Assembly: GCA_050084515.1 (NCBI GenBank)
Contig: CM114272.1
Location: forward strand, 37,324,001-37,388,000
Reading direction: 5' to 3'
Origin: Blasia pusilla
Lineage: Eukaryota > Marchantiophyta > Marchantiopsida > Blasiales
DNA: 64,000 bases
Under the pieces are notes generated by a model. The model was not told the origin of the DNA. It worked only from the letters and a program-made list of their open reading frames with translations, and searched no databases. Made by a program: the position numbers and the translations under genes. Position 1 is the stretch's first letter; every line of letters begins with the position of its first letter. Of the stretch, positions 36,656 to 47,633 are shown piece by piece.

Positions 36656-36954
36656 ACAGTTGTTGCATTGGTGAGCCCCATGCCTATCGAGACGGTTGAG
36701 GCAGTGGTTGGGGCGAGACCCGAGGAGATCGACATACTAGGGGTGATCGGGAGAGACACCCTTGGACTTCTTGGGATGTTTTGCGAGTACGCCAAGATAT
36801 GGTAGCGACATCATCGAGCGTGGTTCCGGATACTACACATGGAGATCCGATTTTGTAGTTGGTTGTAGGGGAGCAATTGAGTTTTGTTGTCCGAGACGGG
36901 GTTGCACCATAGCAATCACCGACACCCACGCCGGAGAGTCCTACCGTAGTCACG

Positions 36955-38340
36955 ATGGAGACTTGGGAGCTAGATATGGGCCCTAAGTTGACAGGAGGAG
37001 AGCGGCCCCGAATACACCAGTCCCTCAAGAGTTATATGAGTTGTTTTGTATTTACTATGCGTGATTTGGGTGCGTTGAAGGGTTCGGGGATCCGCATTGA
37101 GTTGCCGAGAGACACGCCGATCTTCCGACGACCCTACAAATATAGTGAGATGGAGAGGGCTCTGATACAGAGTAGGAGTGAGGACTTGGTTGGAGCACGA
37201 ATAGTGGAGATGTCGCATAGAGAGTATGCATTTGCCATTGTCATGCCCGCCAAGAAGGATGTGCATGGCAACTGGACGAATAGGCGGATGTGTGGAGATT
37301 ACCAACCTATCAATCGGAAAACGTAGTCCGATAGGTATGTCATGCCCACCCTTGAGGAGATCTTTGATGCAATTGGGCATGCAAAGGTCTTCAGTTCATT
37401 GGATTTGCAAGGCGGATACCATCAACTGCCTATCAGATTCGAGGATAGGCAGAATACGGAATTTTGGGGCATCGATCCTTACGGGAAGGATCATTTGTTC
37501 CAGTGGTGGTTCTTATCATTTGGGTTGAAGAATTCCCTGGCTGAGTTTCAAAGGGTCATGGATAGGATCTTGGCAGGTCTGGGTTTTTCCATGTGTTATA
37601 TTGATGACATCATAGTCTTTAGCGCTACAGTTGATGAGCATGAGCGACATAAAGAGGAGTTATTTCAACGATTACAATTACATGGGTTGAAGCTACATCC
37701 ATGTAAGTGCAAGTTCTTTTGCGAACAGATTGAGTACTTGGTTTATACAATATACCCAAGGGGCCTTGGTATGTCGCATACGAAGGTAGAGGCTATTTCA
37801 CGCATTCCACGCCCTACAGATGTGAGTCGAGTTCGTGCATTCATGGGATTGGCGAACTTCTATCGACTGTACGTCAAGGGTTTCAGTTCAATTGCAAAGC
37901 CGCTAACCTTGCTAACCAAGGTGGATCAGGAGTGGCACAAGGAGGATGAGCAAAAGAGAGCATTTCAGCTACTCAAGGATAGATTGACGTCTGCGCCCAT
38001 ATTGAGGAGACCGATCAAGGGGCGTCCTTTCCAGTTGCATAGCGATTGGAGCATGTTGGGGCTTAGAGCCATGCGCACCTTGCATGACGATGATGGTAGA
38101 GATCTCGTGGTGGCTTATGCTAGTCCCTCAAATAATGTTGTTGAGGTGAATTATAGCTCGTATGAGGGTGAGTGCTAGGCTGCGATGTGGACTGTCACAC
38201 TTTTTAGGTGTTATTTAGTCAACGACCCCTTTACCATCATAACTGATCATTAGCCTCTTAAGTGCTTGATGGAGTCCCACAAGCTTACAGGGAAGCTTAC
38301 GAGGTGGGCTCTTTTATTGCAGGAGTATGACTTCTAGGTG
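36955..38340 (+). pseudogene. Element 1 reverse transcriptase and RNase H
   Basis: The RT core has IFRRPYKYSEMER, VMPAKKDVHGNW, FSSLDLQGGYHQL and the catalytic CYIDDIIVF (about 37590). The thumb region follows with RVRAFMGLANFYRLYVKGF. RNase H is represented by FQLHSDWSMLG (the first Asp), VVAYASPSNN and SSYEGEC. TAG at 37324 and 38176, and one each inside the RNase H tail, interrupt it. The residues are otherwise well kept for a Ty3/gypsy pol. Confidence 0.88.
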
Positions 38341-39880
38341 GTGTATAGACCTCGGATGGTCAATCACGATGCAGATGGTTTGAGCCATAATCCATGCCTG
38401 AGTTAGCAAGATGCAATTGGAGCTCGTTGGCATGGTGAGAATAATGAGGAGTTGGTGCCAAGATGGCACGCGTCAATCTTTTTACGCTTGTTGTCTATGG
38501 AGAGCCGGATTTCTGAGACTTTGATGGCGAGGTCTGATGGAGAGTCCTTAGATCCAGAGGCCGTTGAGGAGACAAGAGGTTACCGAGACATTCACGACGA
38601 TGAAGTGGTCTTGGAGTACGTGCGTACTGGCAGCGTCGCTAGCACAATGGGTGCTAGGGAGCGGGATCGGATCCTCCAGCGAGCTAGACGGTTCCGGTAG
38701 GAGGGGACACATGTGTTGCGAGGTTGGGAGGATGGTAGAGTGCATGTAGTGCCTCATCCTTTGCAAAGAGCACGTTTGGTGCGTCATGCCTATGAGGAGT
38801 TGGGTCATTTCGAGTGAAGCGGATGTACAGCTTGTTCTAGATACAATATTGGTGGCGAGGCATGCAAACTTACGTTCAACAGTTTGTTGCCATGTGCATG
38901 GTGTATGATTGAGTCTGAGCATCGTTCAATGCTTTGACTCCACAATTGCATCCACTTCCAATCATGGCTTTAGGTTATAGATGGAGTTTGGATTTTGCAG
39001 AACCTTTGCCTTTGACGAAGCGCCTTAGTGATTATGTGTTGGTGATGGTCGAGCACTTCTCGAAGTGCTCGAGTTGGTTGCATTGCTTGACAAAGCAAGT
39101 GAGGGAGTAGTGTATGCCTTCCTTTATCGAGTGTTGAGTCATTACGGTGCACCAATTGAAGTGCAAACAGACCGGGGTATAGAGTTTCGTGGGGAGTTTC
39201 AAGCCTTGTGTGATCAGGCTTTGATCGACCACCACACCACTCTGCCAGATCATCCTGAGGTGGATGGACTAGCGGAGAGGGTTATGCAGACGGTGAAGAG
39301 ATGATTACACAAGTATGGCTTGCCGAGAGGTCACCTAGGAGATTGGGACCTTCAGTTTCCGTGGTTGGCGATCGGATACAGATTTAGCAAGCAAGCATCC
39401 TTAATGTCTTTCTCACTGTACTTGATGCTTTATGGCCGAGAGCTAGATTTACCTATGGCCATTCATCAAGATGTTGGTGAGGTGTTGAATCTTGATGATC
39501 CTGATGAATGGATGCGAGCATGTTCTAAGAGGGCTGAGTTGTTTTGGAGAGTGATGCCCATGGCGTTTGAGAATTTGGCGATTGCGTAGCATCGGGATAT
39601 ATTGAGGTATGCGACTATTCGAGGAGGTGGTTATCAACCTTCTATTTGGAGGTTTCATCAAGGAGACTATGTTTACTTGGAGCAGACGGGAGCCATGATG
39701 TTGGATGTGACTGCAAGGCGCACCATCTTGAGAGTGCCTGAGATTTTGCCATCTCGTGTTCTCTTATTGGAGGGACGCGATGGTATGGTTTGGAAGGACC
39801 ATATGCGTATTTGTGCGCTATATTACCTTCCTAACATTGACGATATAGTTGATCTGAGCTTAGCAGTAGTTCTTGCAGGC
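38341..39880 (+). pseudogene. Element 1 integrase (DDE type)
   Basis: The zinc-binding start is damaged (VRHAYEELGHFE). The catalytic core shows GYRWSLDFAE (first Asp), VQTDRGIEFRGEF (second Asp) and DGLAERVMQTVK (Glu). The C-terminal part has WLAIGYRFSKQASL, RGGGYQPSIWRFHQGDYV and LLLEGRDGMVWKDHM. Frame changes occur near 39060 and stops at 39302 (TGA) and 39587 (TAG). Its DDE nature separates this family from tyrosine-recombinase elements. Confidence 0.85.
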
Positions 39881-39886
39881 TTGCGA

Positions 39887-40023
39887 TGTATGTTGTGTGG
39901 TTCCGCTTGTGGTGCACCCACTATGCTAGTCTGTGATGGATGTTCGAGAGGGTGGCATATGGCAAGTCTGACGGCGTCTCTCACTAGGGTTCTTGGACGA
40001 TGGATGTGTCCCAGATGTACATA
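39887..40023 (+). pseudogene. Element 1 C-terminal PHD finger
   Basis: At the extreme C-terminus, directly after the integrase, CMLCG, MLVCDGCSRGWHM and WMCPRC give a C4HC3-like spacing. The fifth Cys after WHM is Ser here and Cys in element 2. PHD fingers read histone H3 tails. At this position many plant Ty3/gypsy elements carry a chromodomain instead. The stop TAG at 40021 follows RCT, as in element 2. Confidence 0.82.
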
Positions 40024-40205
40024 GGGTAGGTAGTTCTATATTCTGATTTGTGTCTGTGATATGGATGACAAGAAGACGACTAACGATGGAGCCACTTGAG
40101 CACGCGGTCTTTTTGCTCTAAGCGTCCGAGAGATGTAAGTCATGGTAGGTAGGGATAAATGGCTATTTTGAGTTAGAGGGATCTAACCACTAGCGAGGGG
40201 AGCAA

Positions 40206-40334
40206 TTGGAAATATTTTGGTACTTCTTGTCTCATTTTTTGGATGCCATGAGTTAGCATGGGATCGTGTGTGTTTGTGTATATGTTTGTCCACAGCGATA
40301 TATGTCGTGTAGCGATGTGTATGGGCACGATAAC
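40206..40334 (+). repeat. Element 1 repeat B1
   Basis: It is nearly identical to B2 (40826-40952), sharing GGATGCCATGAGTTAGCATG. It lies between the coding region and A2. Confidence 0.85.
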
Positions 40335-40952
40335 TATCACGACTTTTTAGATTGGAGAGATCTGGTAGAGCGCCTTTGCGATTAGAGGAGGACAAGCTCA
40401 TGAGGTTGAGGATGACCTATTGAGGTCTCGGAAAACCTGAGAGAGCAAGTTTCCCCTTCGTTTCAGCTCATTTGGAGCCATATCAAGAAACTTACTATTT
40501 GGGTAAGTTTCCATATTTGGTAGAGTTGACTTTCCACTTTAACCCACTATAGCAGATTAAGAGCCAAGGAGATGACCTCATAGCATAGGTTACCGAGGAG
40601 ATAGCTTGGGAGAGGGAAGAGGATATACCTCCAAGAGAGAGAGAGCTTGAGAGCTCATTCTCTCTTTGTTGAACCTCTTGGCATGAGGCGGCGGAGCTAT
40701 GGTCCCTTGCCTTGTGAGTGTAATCCAAGCCTCTCAATTAAGAGAGTAGTTTTGGTTTGACATTGAGAGAGAGTACACATATTTGAGAGCTATAATGTTG
40801 AGAAAGATTGGATCTACTTGATTTATTTGAGATATTTTGGTATTTCTTGTCTCGTTGTTTGGATGCCATGAGTTAGCATGGGATCGTGCGTGTTTGTGTG
40901 TATGTTTATTGACAACGATGTATGTTTTGTAGCGATATGTATGCGCACAACA
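40335..40952 (+). repeat. Element 1 3' terminal repeat A2-B2
   Basis: A2 (40335-40825) matches the 5' end A1, and B2 (40826-40952) matches B1. The unit begins TATCACGACT and ends GCGCACAACA, directly against the target duplication at 40953. Confidence 0.85.
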
Positions 40953-41485
40953 GCCCCATTAGCCATATCTGTAAGTGCATTAATGACTTTGTTGAAAGCC
41001 TTCACAATTGTAGATTTCCCAAAATCAAAGAACTCTCCAATCCTTTTCATTTGATCCCTAGTGGCAAGACGTCGTAGAGTAATAGCGACCTCTCTCTGAA
41101 TACTCAACAATTTGTTTCATAGAACTTGTAGGGCATGCGGAGGATTAGTAGTTAATAGAGTCCTTAACATATTACAAATGAAGACAAATGTGCTCACACT
41201 AACACGAAAGAAATCTCTAAAGCACTTTTGATGGTCTCTTCTTACTACACTCTCATCAATGAAAAGACATGTAAATGCTATGGAACGTTGTAAGATATAC
41301 CAAGGAGAGTACATATAACATGGCATAGTACTTGCAATATCATTTAGCATGAATTGGAGACATAAGAGAGCACGAGAACGACGGAGGAACCTCCTACATG
41401 TAGCTTGAAGAAGAGAAGACGAAGAAGAGAAGGAACTTGAGTTAGTAAAAAAAAATATTGCAACACACAATAAGAACATCAACAT
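40953..41485 (-). pseudogene. PIF/Harbinger transposase, N-terminal part
   Basis: It encodes FFRVSVSTFVFICNMLR and VAITLRRLATRDQMKRIGEFFDFGKSTIVKAF, the helix-turn-helix-like part before the DDE core of HARBI1-like proteins. One TGA near 41110 interrupts it. It joins in frame to the part at 31860-32621 once element 1 is left out. Confidence 0.85.
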
Positions 41486-41533
41486 TGAATTATCAATACT
41501 CTTAAATTCTTAGAAATACATGATTGGGAAAAA

Positions 41534-41755
41534 TCTATATTATTATGGGAGAATGCCTTCTTGATTCGCAAATACCTCTTTGTTTGACACGTGACAATTG
41601 GGCAGCAAGAAAATGTTTCACATGTTGCGGACAGCAAGAAAAAAGTTTGAATTTGTGTGCAGCATCATTAATCCCTTCCCTTTACGGGCTATATTCTAAC
41701 AAAACCTCTTTAAACACTTTTTTATTTCCCACGCATAGCACGGGCACCATACTAG
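41534..41755 (+). mobile_element. Non-autonomous Helitron, complete, 222 bp
   Basis: It starts TCTATATTATTATGGGAG, ends CATACTAG, and sits between A and T, the standard Helitron target. Before the end, CCCACGCATAGCACGGGC is a decayed form of the usual CCCGTGC-hairpin. No ORF. Confidence 0.75.
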
Positions 41756-42011
41756 TAATAATAATAAAAAGATAGACGATAAAATACATTAAAAATACAT
41801 TAAAAAATAATAATAAATTGAGAGAAAAAATTAGAGCAAAAGTGAGAGGGAGAAAAACACATAGAGAGGGAAAATGTAAAATAGGATGGAGAAGAGCCCA
41901 TATTTATGGCATTGTGGTAGGGGGTGAGGAGGACTAAAGAGGGAATTTTTGCTCGAAAGGTGAAGGGGAATTTCCGTTCGAAATGGAAGAGGGAATTCAG
42001 TTGCAATTTTT

Positions 42012-42135
42012 GTAACTAAAATGAGATTTTCATTTACGGAATGACCTGATGGGGAGACCAAGTGTCAGACCGACCCCATTTTGCGTCGATCTCCCCATCG
42101 GCTCATTCCGCAAATGAAAATCTCATTTTAGTTAC
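42012..42135. mobile_element. Foldback (MITE-like) element, 124 bp
   Basis: Arms at 42012-42057 and 42090-42135 are 46 nt with three mismatches and begin GTAACTAAAATGAGATTTTC. A 32-nt loop separates them. No clear target duplication was found. Confidence 0.85.
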
Positions 42136-42256
42136 AACCTACAGGTTAAACCTATAGGCTTTTGCATCCAAATAAATTTTCTTAGGGTCACGTGCGACCC
42201 CAATAAATCATGGTATCAATTTCTTCAAATAAAACCTAGATTTCAAAAAAAGGATT

Positions 42257-42731
42257 TGTCGTGCGAATCCACATCGTCATACAACATACATCACTAACAT
42301 ACCATACTCACATACATACATAACATAGACGAGAGCATCCACAAATACAAGTGTATTACAACTCAAAATCCGTGAAAGACCTACTATCATAAAACATGTA
42401 TAGAATCACATACAATCGAGCCAAACCCACTCCACCATGGGAGAATCCACGTCGAAGCTTGCGAGAACCACCATAGCCAAAAGCTCTACTCACTACCAAG
42501 GCTAACTCCCAACGCAACAAGCTCAACTTAAAAAACTAATTGTTCTTTGAGTGTACTCCACACTATATCCTCCAACCTAAGAGCGGGCCCTACTGGAAAA
42601 GTCACCCTCAACGGAGTTACCCCCAACCCTATGTATGAAACCGCACCTCTACCTAGACACTACGGCCCTACATAAGGTATGGCCTCTACTAGCATATTAT
42701 ATTCTACGACATAATCCGTATGGTCATGACA
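42257..42731 (-). repeat. Element 2 3' terminal repeat A2-B2
   Basis: A2 matches A1 at the far end. B2 (42257-42365) matches B1 (42732-42843), sharing GAGCATCCACAAA and CATACTCACATACATACATA on the plus strand. Confidence 0.88.
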
Positions 42732-42843
42732 GCTGTCGTGCGAATCCACATCGTCCAACAACATACATTGCTGACATACCATACTCACATACATACATAA
42801 CATAGACGAGAGCATCCACAAACACAAGTGTACCACAACTCAC
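42732..42843 (-). repeat. Element 2 repeat B1
   Basis: This copy of B lies upstream of A2 in element direction, directly after the 3' untranslated part. No B copy follows A1. Confidence 0.85.
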
Positions 42844-43012
42844 ACCCCTAAGTGGCCGTTAGGTCCCTCTAACTCCCAAGTAGCCCTATATATCTACTAC
42901 ATGCTATACACCTTCGTGGGTGCACGAATCAGAAGGCGGGGTGCTAGGTTGCCCCATCGTTAGTCGCACATCTGTAATCCATATCATGCAAAGATCAAAT
43001 CATCTACCCCTC

Positions 43013-43148
43013 CTAAGTACATCGAGGAAAAACCCACCTTCCAGTAGGAACAACATCGATACGTGGAGTCAAACACATCATGTGCTAACCCCTAGAACAC
43101 CGATCACACACCAACATACGGGCTGTGTTACGAGCAGACCACACAACT
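43013..43148 (-). pseudogene. Element 2 C-terminal PHD finger
   Basis: After KLCG and a one-base shift, the frame reads MLVCDRCSRG, then TAG in place of the conserved Trp, then HMMCLTPR and WVFPRC, ending TAG. Cys and His positions match element 1, and the fifth Cys is kept. The Trp codon TGG has become TAG. Confidence 0.8.
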
Positions 43149-43308
43149 TGTACCTCAACCTAGCACGTATCATGGCTAAGCTTGGGTCAACAATACTATC
43201 CATATTTGGAAGATGGCATGGCGCATAATTACACACATGATCCTTCCAAACAACTCCATCACGACCCTCCAACATGAGAACTCCAGAAGCTAACACCTCG
43301 TGCACTCG

Positions 43309-44715
43309 TTAAATAGTGCGGCCTACCGTCACATCCATCATTGTCGGTGCAATCTGCTGAAAATAGACATAGTCCCCCACATGGAACCTACAAATCGATG
43401 GTCGATAACCTCCACCCCGAATGGTTGCATACCGCAACGTATCCCTATGTTGAGCAATGGCAAGATTCTCAAAGGATGTTGGCATAACTCTCCGAAAGAG
43501 CACTGCCCACTGAGAACACACTCTCATCTTTATCTTTGGGTCGTCAAGGTTCACCACCTTACTAGACTCCCAACGGATTATTGCTGGCAAGTTTAGATCT
43601 CGGCCGTATAACATAAAATAAGGTGAGAAGGAAGCCAAGGATGCTTGGCGACTGAACCTATACCCCATGGCTAACCATGGCAACTGAATATCCCAGTCTC
43701 CAAGATGCCCCTTTTGTAGGCCATACTTGCGCAATGCCCTCTTCACCGTCTGAACCACACGCTCAGCCAAACCATCCGCCTCTGGTTGATCTCGAGACGT
43801 GGTCCGATGATCAATCAACGCATTGTCACACAAGACCTGAAACTCACCCTGAAACTATGTACCCTGGTTGGTCAGCACTTCAGCTGGTGCACCAAAATGA
43901 CTAAGCACTCTATCAAGTAGCGCATACGCCGTTCCCTCACTTGTCTTGTCAGGTAATTCCACCAACTCAATCCACTTGGAGAAGTGCTCCACCATCACCA
44001 ACACATATCGATGATGTCGTACATCCAACGGTAACGGTCCCGCAAAGTCCACACTCCAACGGTAACCCAACCCCATAATAGGCAAGGGGTGTAACTGTGG
44101 TGTAGGGGCATTAAATGATGCCCTCACTTGGTCACAAACCATACAACGTGACACCAACTGCTGCACCTGAGTATGCATGCCACGCCACCAATACTAACCA
44201 AGGAGTAAGCTATACGTACGCTTTACCCCAAAATGTCCCAACTCCTCATGGGCATGTCGCACAATGCGCTCTCTCTGAGCCAAATACGGCACTACTCGTA
44301 CTCTACCATCCTCCCACACACGGAGAATATGTGTTCCCTCCAATCGATACCTCTTAGCACGTTGAAGAACACGATCTCGCTCCTTGGCACTCACTATGTT
44401 TGGCACCCTATTGGTCCGTAGGAACTCCAACACCAACGCATCATCATGAATATCACGCTGATCTGTACCACCATCTCCAACCTTAGGATCTGAAGGTTGG
44501 CCATCTACCCTCTTACTAGAGTAAGATGTCATGTGGTCCTCCATACTAGAGTCCATCCCTAACCAACATAAAAAGGCAGATGCATGCCAACCTGGCATCA
44601 TCTCCTCATCAACCTCGCCATGCCATCTAGCCCAAGTTGCATCCTCTTGGGTAGTACATGGGTTCCTACCCAACCCATCAGCATCAAGGTTGGAAACTCC
44701 CGGTCTATGTACCAC
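43309..44715 (-). pseudogene. Element 2 integrase (DDE type)
   Basis: The zinc-binding HHCC region includes VRHAHEELGHFGVKR and SRCMVCDQV. The core has GYRWSVDFAGPLPL, VLTNQGT (the second Asp appears as Asn) and DGLAERVVQTVK. C-terminal blocks match element 1. TAG codons at 44194 and 43855 and a TAA at 43309 interrupt the single frame. Confidence 0.88.
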
Positions 44716-46131
44716 CTAGAAGTCATACTCCTGTAAGATAAGAGCCCACAATGCAAGCTTCACTCTAAGCTTGTCAAACTCTATCAACCACTTCAGCGGC
44801 TGGTGATCAATAACAAGGGTAAATTGTGTGCCAAACAAGTAACACCTAAAGTGTGCCACAACCCACACTACTTCCAAGCACTCTCCCTCATATGAACTAT
44901 AGCGCGACTCCGCTGCATTATTCGAACGACTTGCATAGGCCACCACAAACTCCATGTGCTCATCATCATGTTGTGTCAACACCGCTCCAAGTCCCAACCT
45001 ACTCCAATCAGTGTGTAACAGAAATGGGAGCCCTCTGATAGATCTCCTCAAGATAGGCGCCGCCACCAACTGGGCCTTGAGCTCCACAAAAGCTCTCTCC
45101 TGATCATCTCCCCAATGCCACTCTTGATTTGATTTCATAAATTGGTTCAAAGGCTTTGCCATAGCACTAAATCCCTTCACATACCTCCAATAGTAGTTCG
45201 CTAATCCCATGAATGCCCGAACTCTACTCACATCTATCGGACGAGGAATAAGTGCAATAGCCTCCACCTTTGCTTCTCGAACTCCCAAAACACGTGGATA
45301 GATCATATGACCCAAGTACTCAACATCCTCATGGAAGAACTTACATTTTCCTAGATGCAAACATAGACCATGAGCTTTCAACTGCTCAAACACAATCTAC
45401 AAATGTATCGGATGCTTATCCACCGTGTTACTCAACACCAAGATATCATCAATATAACACCGAAAAAAATCCAACCCTACTAGGATCCTGTCCATCACTC
45501 TCTGAAACTCGGCAGCTGCATTCTTCAACCCAAAGGGTAAGAATTTCCATTGGTACAAACAATCCTTGCCATGAGAGTTGACACCCCAAAATGCTGTCTT
45601 GGCCTTGTCACTCTCTCGAATCGGCAATTGATGATATCCAGCCCGAAGATCCAAAGTACTAAAAATCTTTGCATGTCCCACCACATTAAAGATCTCCTCA
45701 AGTGTAGGCATGGCATACCTATCGGCCTTGGTCTGCCGATTGATAGGACGGTAATCTCCACATACCCGCCTATCGGTGTAGTTGCCATACACATCCTTTT
45801 TAGCAGGCATGACAGTGGCTGATGCATACTCTCCATGCAAAAACTCTACTAATCCAGTCTCTAAAAAGTCCAACGTCCTACTCTGAATGAGGTCCCTCTC
45901 CATATCACTATATTGGTAGGGACGACGAAAGATTGGCATATCACTAGCCAAATCAATCCGTATACCGGGTCCAACCAAAGCACCCAAATCCTTCATCGTA
46001 AAGGCAAAACAACTCCTATAAGCACGTAGTAATTGTGTCAAGCATCGTTTCTCACCTCCCGTAAGCTTGGGCCCAAGTAATGGCTCACAAGTCTCCTCCA
46101 CTTGCACACTAGAGGGAGAGGACGACGCCAT
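44716..46131 (-). pseudogene. Element 2 reverse transcriptase and RNase H
   Basis: One frame broken by a single TAG (45397-45399) covers RT with VMPAKKDVYGNY, FSTLDLRAGYHQL, CYIDDILVL (about 45450) and the thumb. RNase H follows with LLHTDWSRLGLGAVLTQ, SSYEGECLEVVW and VIDHQPLKWL. Catalytic acidic residues are present. The frame ends at TAG 44716, a position where element 1 also has TAG (EYDF*VV). Confidence 0.9.
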
Positions 46132-46359
46132 TGGTTGCTATACAACCCCCTCACAAGATGGTACACCCTTAGCTACACCATCATTTGAGCAAATAACTCC
46201 TCCACCAGCATGAGCAACCAACTCCACATGCCCAGCCATTACATCCCATTTACTCCAAGGATACAAAATACTATTCTCCTGGCCCCCAACCGATGTCTCT
46301 AATGTCTCGGTAGCCATTGAGCTCATCACAAAGGGTGGAAGACCCATAGACATAGTCCA

Positions 46360-47613
46360 AAGTCGACGCTGCTCGGCCATACCAAGACTGAAAAGCCATG
46401 TCAAACAATTTAGGTTCATGGCCTGACCCATCACATGACGTCGTGAAGCGTCAGAAATGGAAGCAACCACTATCACACTAGTAGCAAATCCCATCGCACA
46501 CTCTCTCTCATCAGCGTTAGGCTCCACCAACTGTTGCACATGAGAATCCCATACAAGCCCGGGACCACCTTCCCTGTAGGCATGTGACGAGGGAAAACTC
46601 ACAAATGTGGGTAGTGTCATCCTAGGTTGGCCCACACGGTTCACCACTGCCATGGGTGACCGATCAATAACCCTCACCACCTGAGAAAGTCGCCCAATAT
46701 CCAAGATACTATCCACTGTAAGGCAAGGATCCTGCTACACTGTATCATATGCTCGACGTAGAACGTCCCTAGGCAACAAGTTTGTCCACCACAAGTGGGG
46801 ACGATGTGCACGCGAGTCAACTCGCGCTACATCCAACAACACCGCTGGTCCAATCCAACAACGCTGGTCCAATCCAATACTCGCCATCATCCGGGACCGA
46901 GTGTCATCCAACAATGGAACATTCTCGAGAATGTAAGCTGGAGCATATGCCTGATGAACCTGAAGATATCGTAACACCCGTAACATCTCCCAAAACAATC
47001 GAGACCTAGGGTCGTGTAATCCCTGACCACGACCAGCACGTGTATGACCCTGACATGGCCATCCAGCAATCACCAAATCCACAGGACCAACCCTCTCAAG
47101 GTCCTACGCCCCCAACAATGCAATGTGTGACGGCAAAGCATGCTGGTATCCACGAATAGCAGATGGCGGCAACAACTCAAGATATATGCGCATCAACTGA
47201 CCAATATGTCGGGATGAGACTCTCTGGGCCTTCTCATCTTGCTCCACATACACGCATCTCCGCACATGACTATCCGCCTACAACATTGCAGCCAAACCAG
47301 TGCTAATCCCACCAAAGAGATCTAACACACAAATGCCCTCTAGCGGATACTGCCATACAATGGGTGTAGTATCCAAAGGGGATAACCCAATTGGACCAAA
47401 AGTAGGAGTCCGTCGTGGAGCCTCCTCTTCCTCGTGAGGTATAACAGCCTCACACCAAGCCTCCTGCACTAGGAGATCAGCCTCCTGCCGTAGTGCACCG
47501 CATGAACTCCAAAGTGGCACATCCAACGATGAGGATGCCAATGCTGCAAAACTAGGGACCTCCTCTACCTCCTCATGCACAAGAGAATCTATAGCAGAAA
47601 GGTTACCCTCCAA
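46360..47613 (-). pseudogene. Element 2 C5-cytosine DNA methyltransferase domain
   Basis: Motif I is CVLDLFGGISTGLAAML (about 47335). Motif IV is DLVIAGWPCQGHTRAGRG (about 47060). Motif VI is YILENVPLL (about 46920). Motif VIII-like is AHRPHLWWTNLLP (about 46800). Motif X is VMGQAMNLNCLTWLF (about 46420). The Pro-Cys, Glu-Asn-Val and Arg positions are intact. The whole domain is in one frame, broken only by TAG at 47278, 47104 and 46735. An N-terminal acidic spacer links it to the protease, and RT follows after TAG 46138. The domain is about 330 residues, close to a minimal DNMT3 catalytic unit. No PWWP, ADD or UBA domain accompanies it. Confidence 0.9.
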
Positions 47614-47633
47614 AAAGTCTCATGGCAAAGTGA

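Larger units (their letters stand above)
32622..40952 (+). mobile_element. Element 1: Ty3/gypsy retrotransposon with DNA methyltransferase and PHD finger
   Basis: The 8.33-kb insertion in the Harbinger transposase has 4-bp target duplications. Its order is terminal unit A1 (32622-33133), damaged gag, protease, C5-methyltransferase, reverse transcriptase, RNase H, integrase, PHD finger, then B1 (40206-40334), A2 (40335-40825) and B2 (40826-40952). The 5' end reads TATCACAAAT and the 3' end GCGCACAACA. Gag lacks its N-terminal part compared with element 2. Several frameshifts and stops make it defective. I see no tRNA-Met-type primer site (TGGTATCAGAGC) after A1. Confidence 0.88.

Noticed and set aside
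32622-40952. Tyrosine-recombinase (DIRS/Ngaro) element, as suggested by the split repeats
   Set aside because: The integrase is clearly of the DDE type, and 4-bp target duplications are present.
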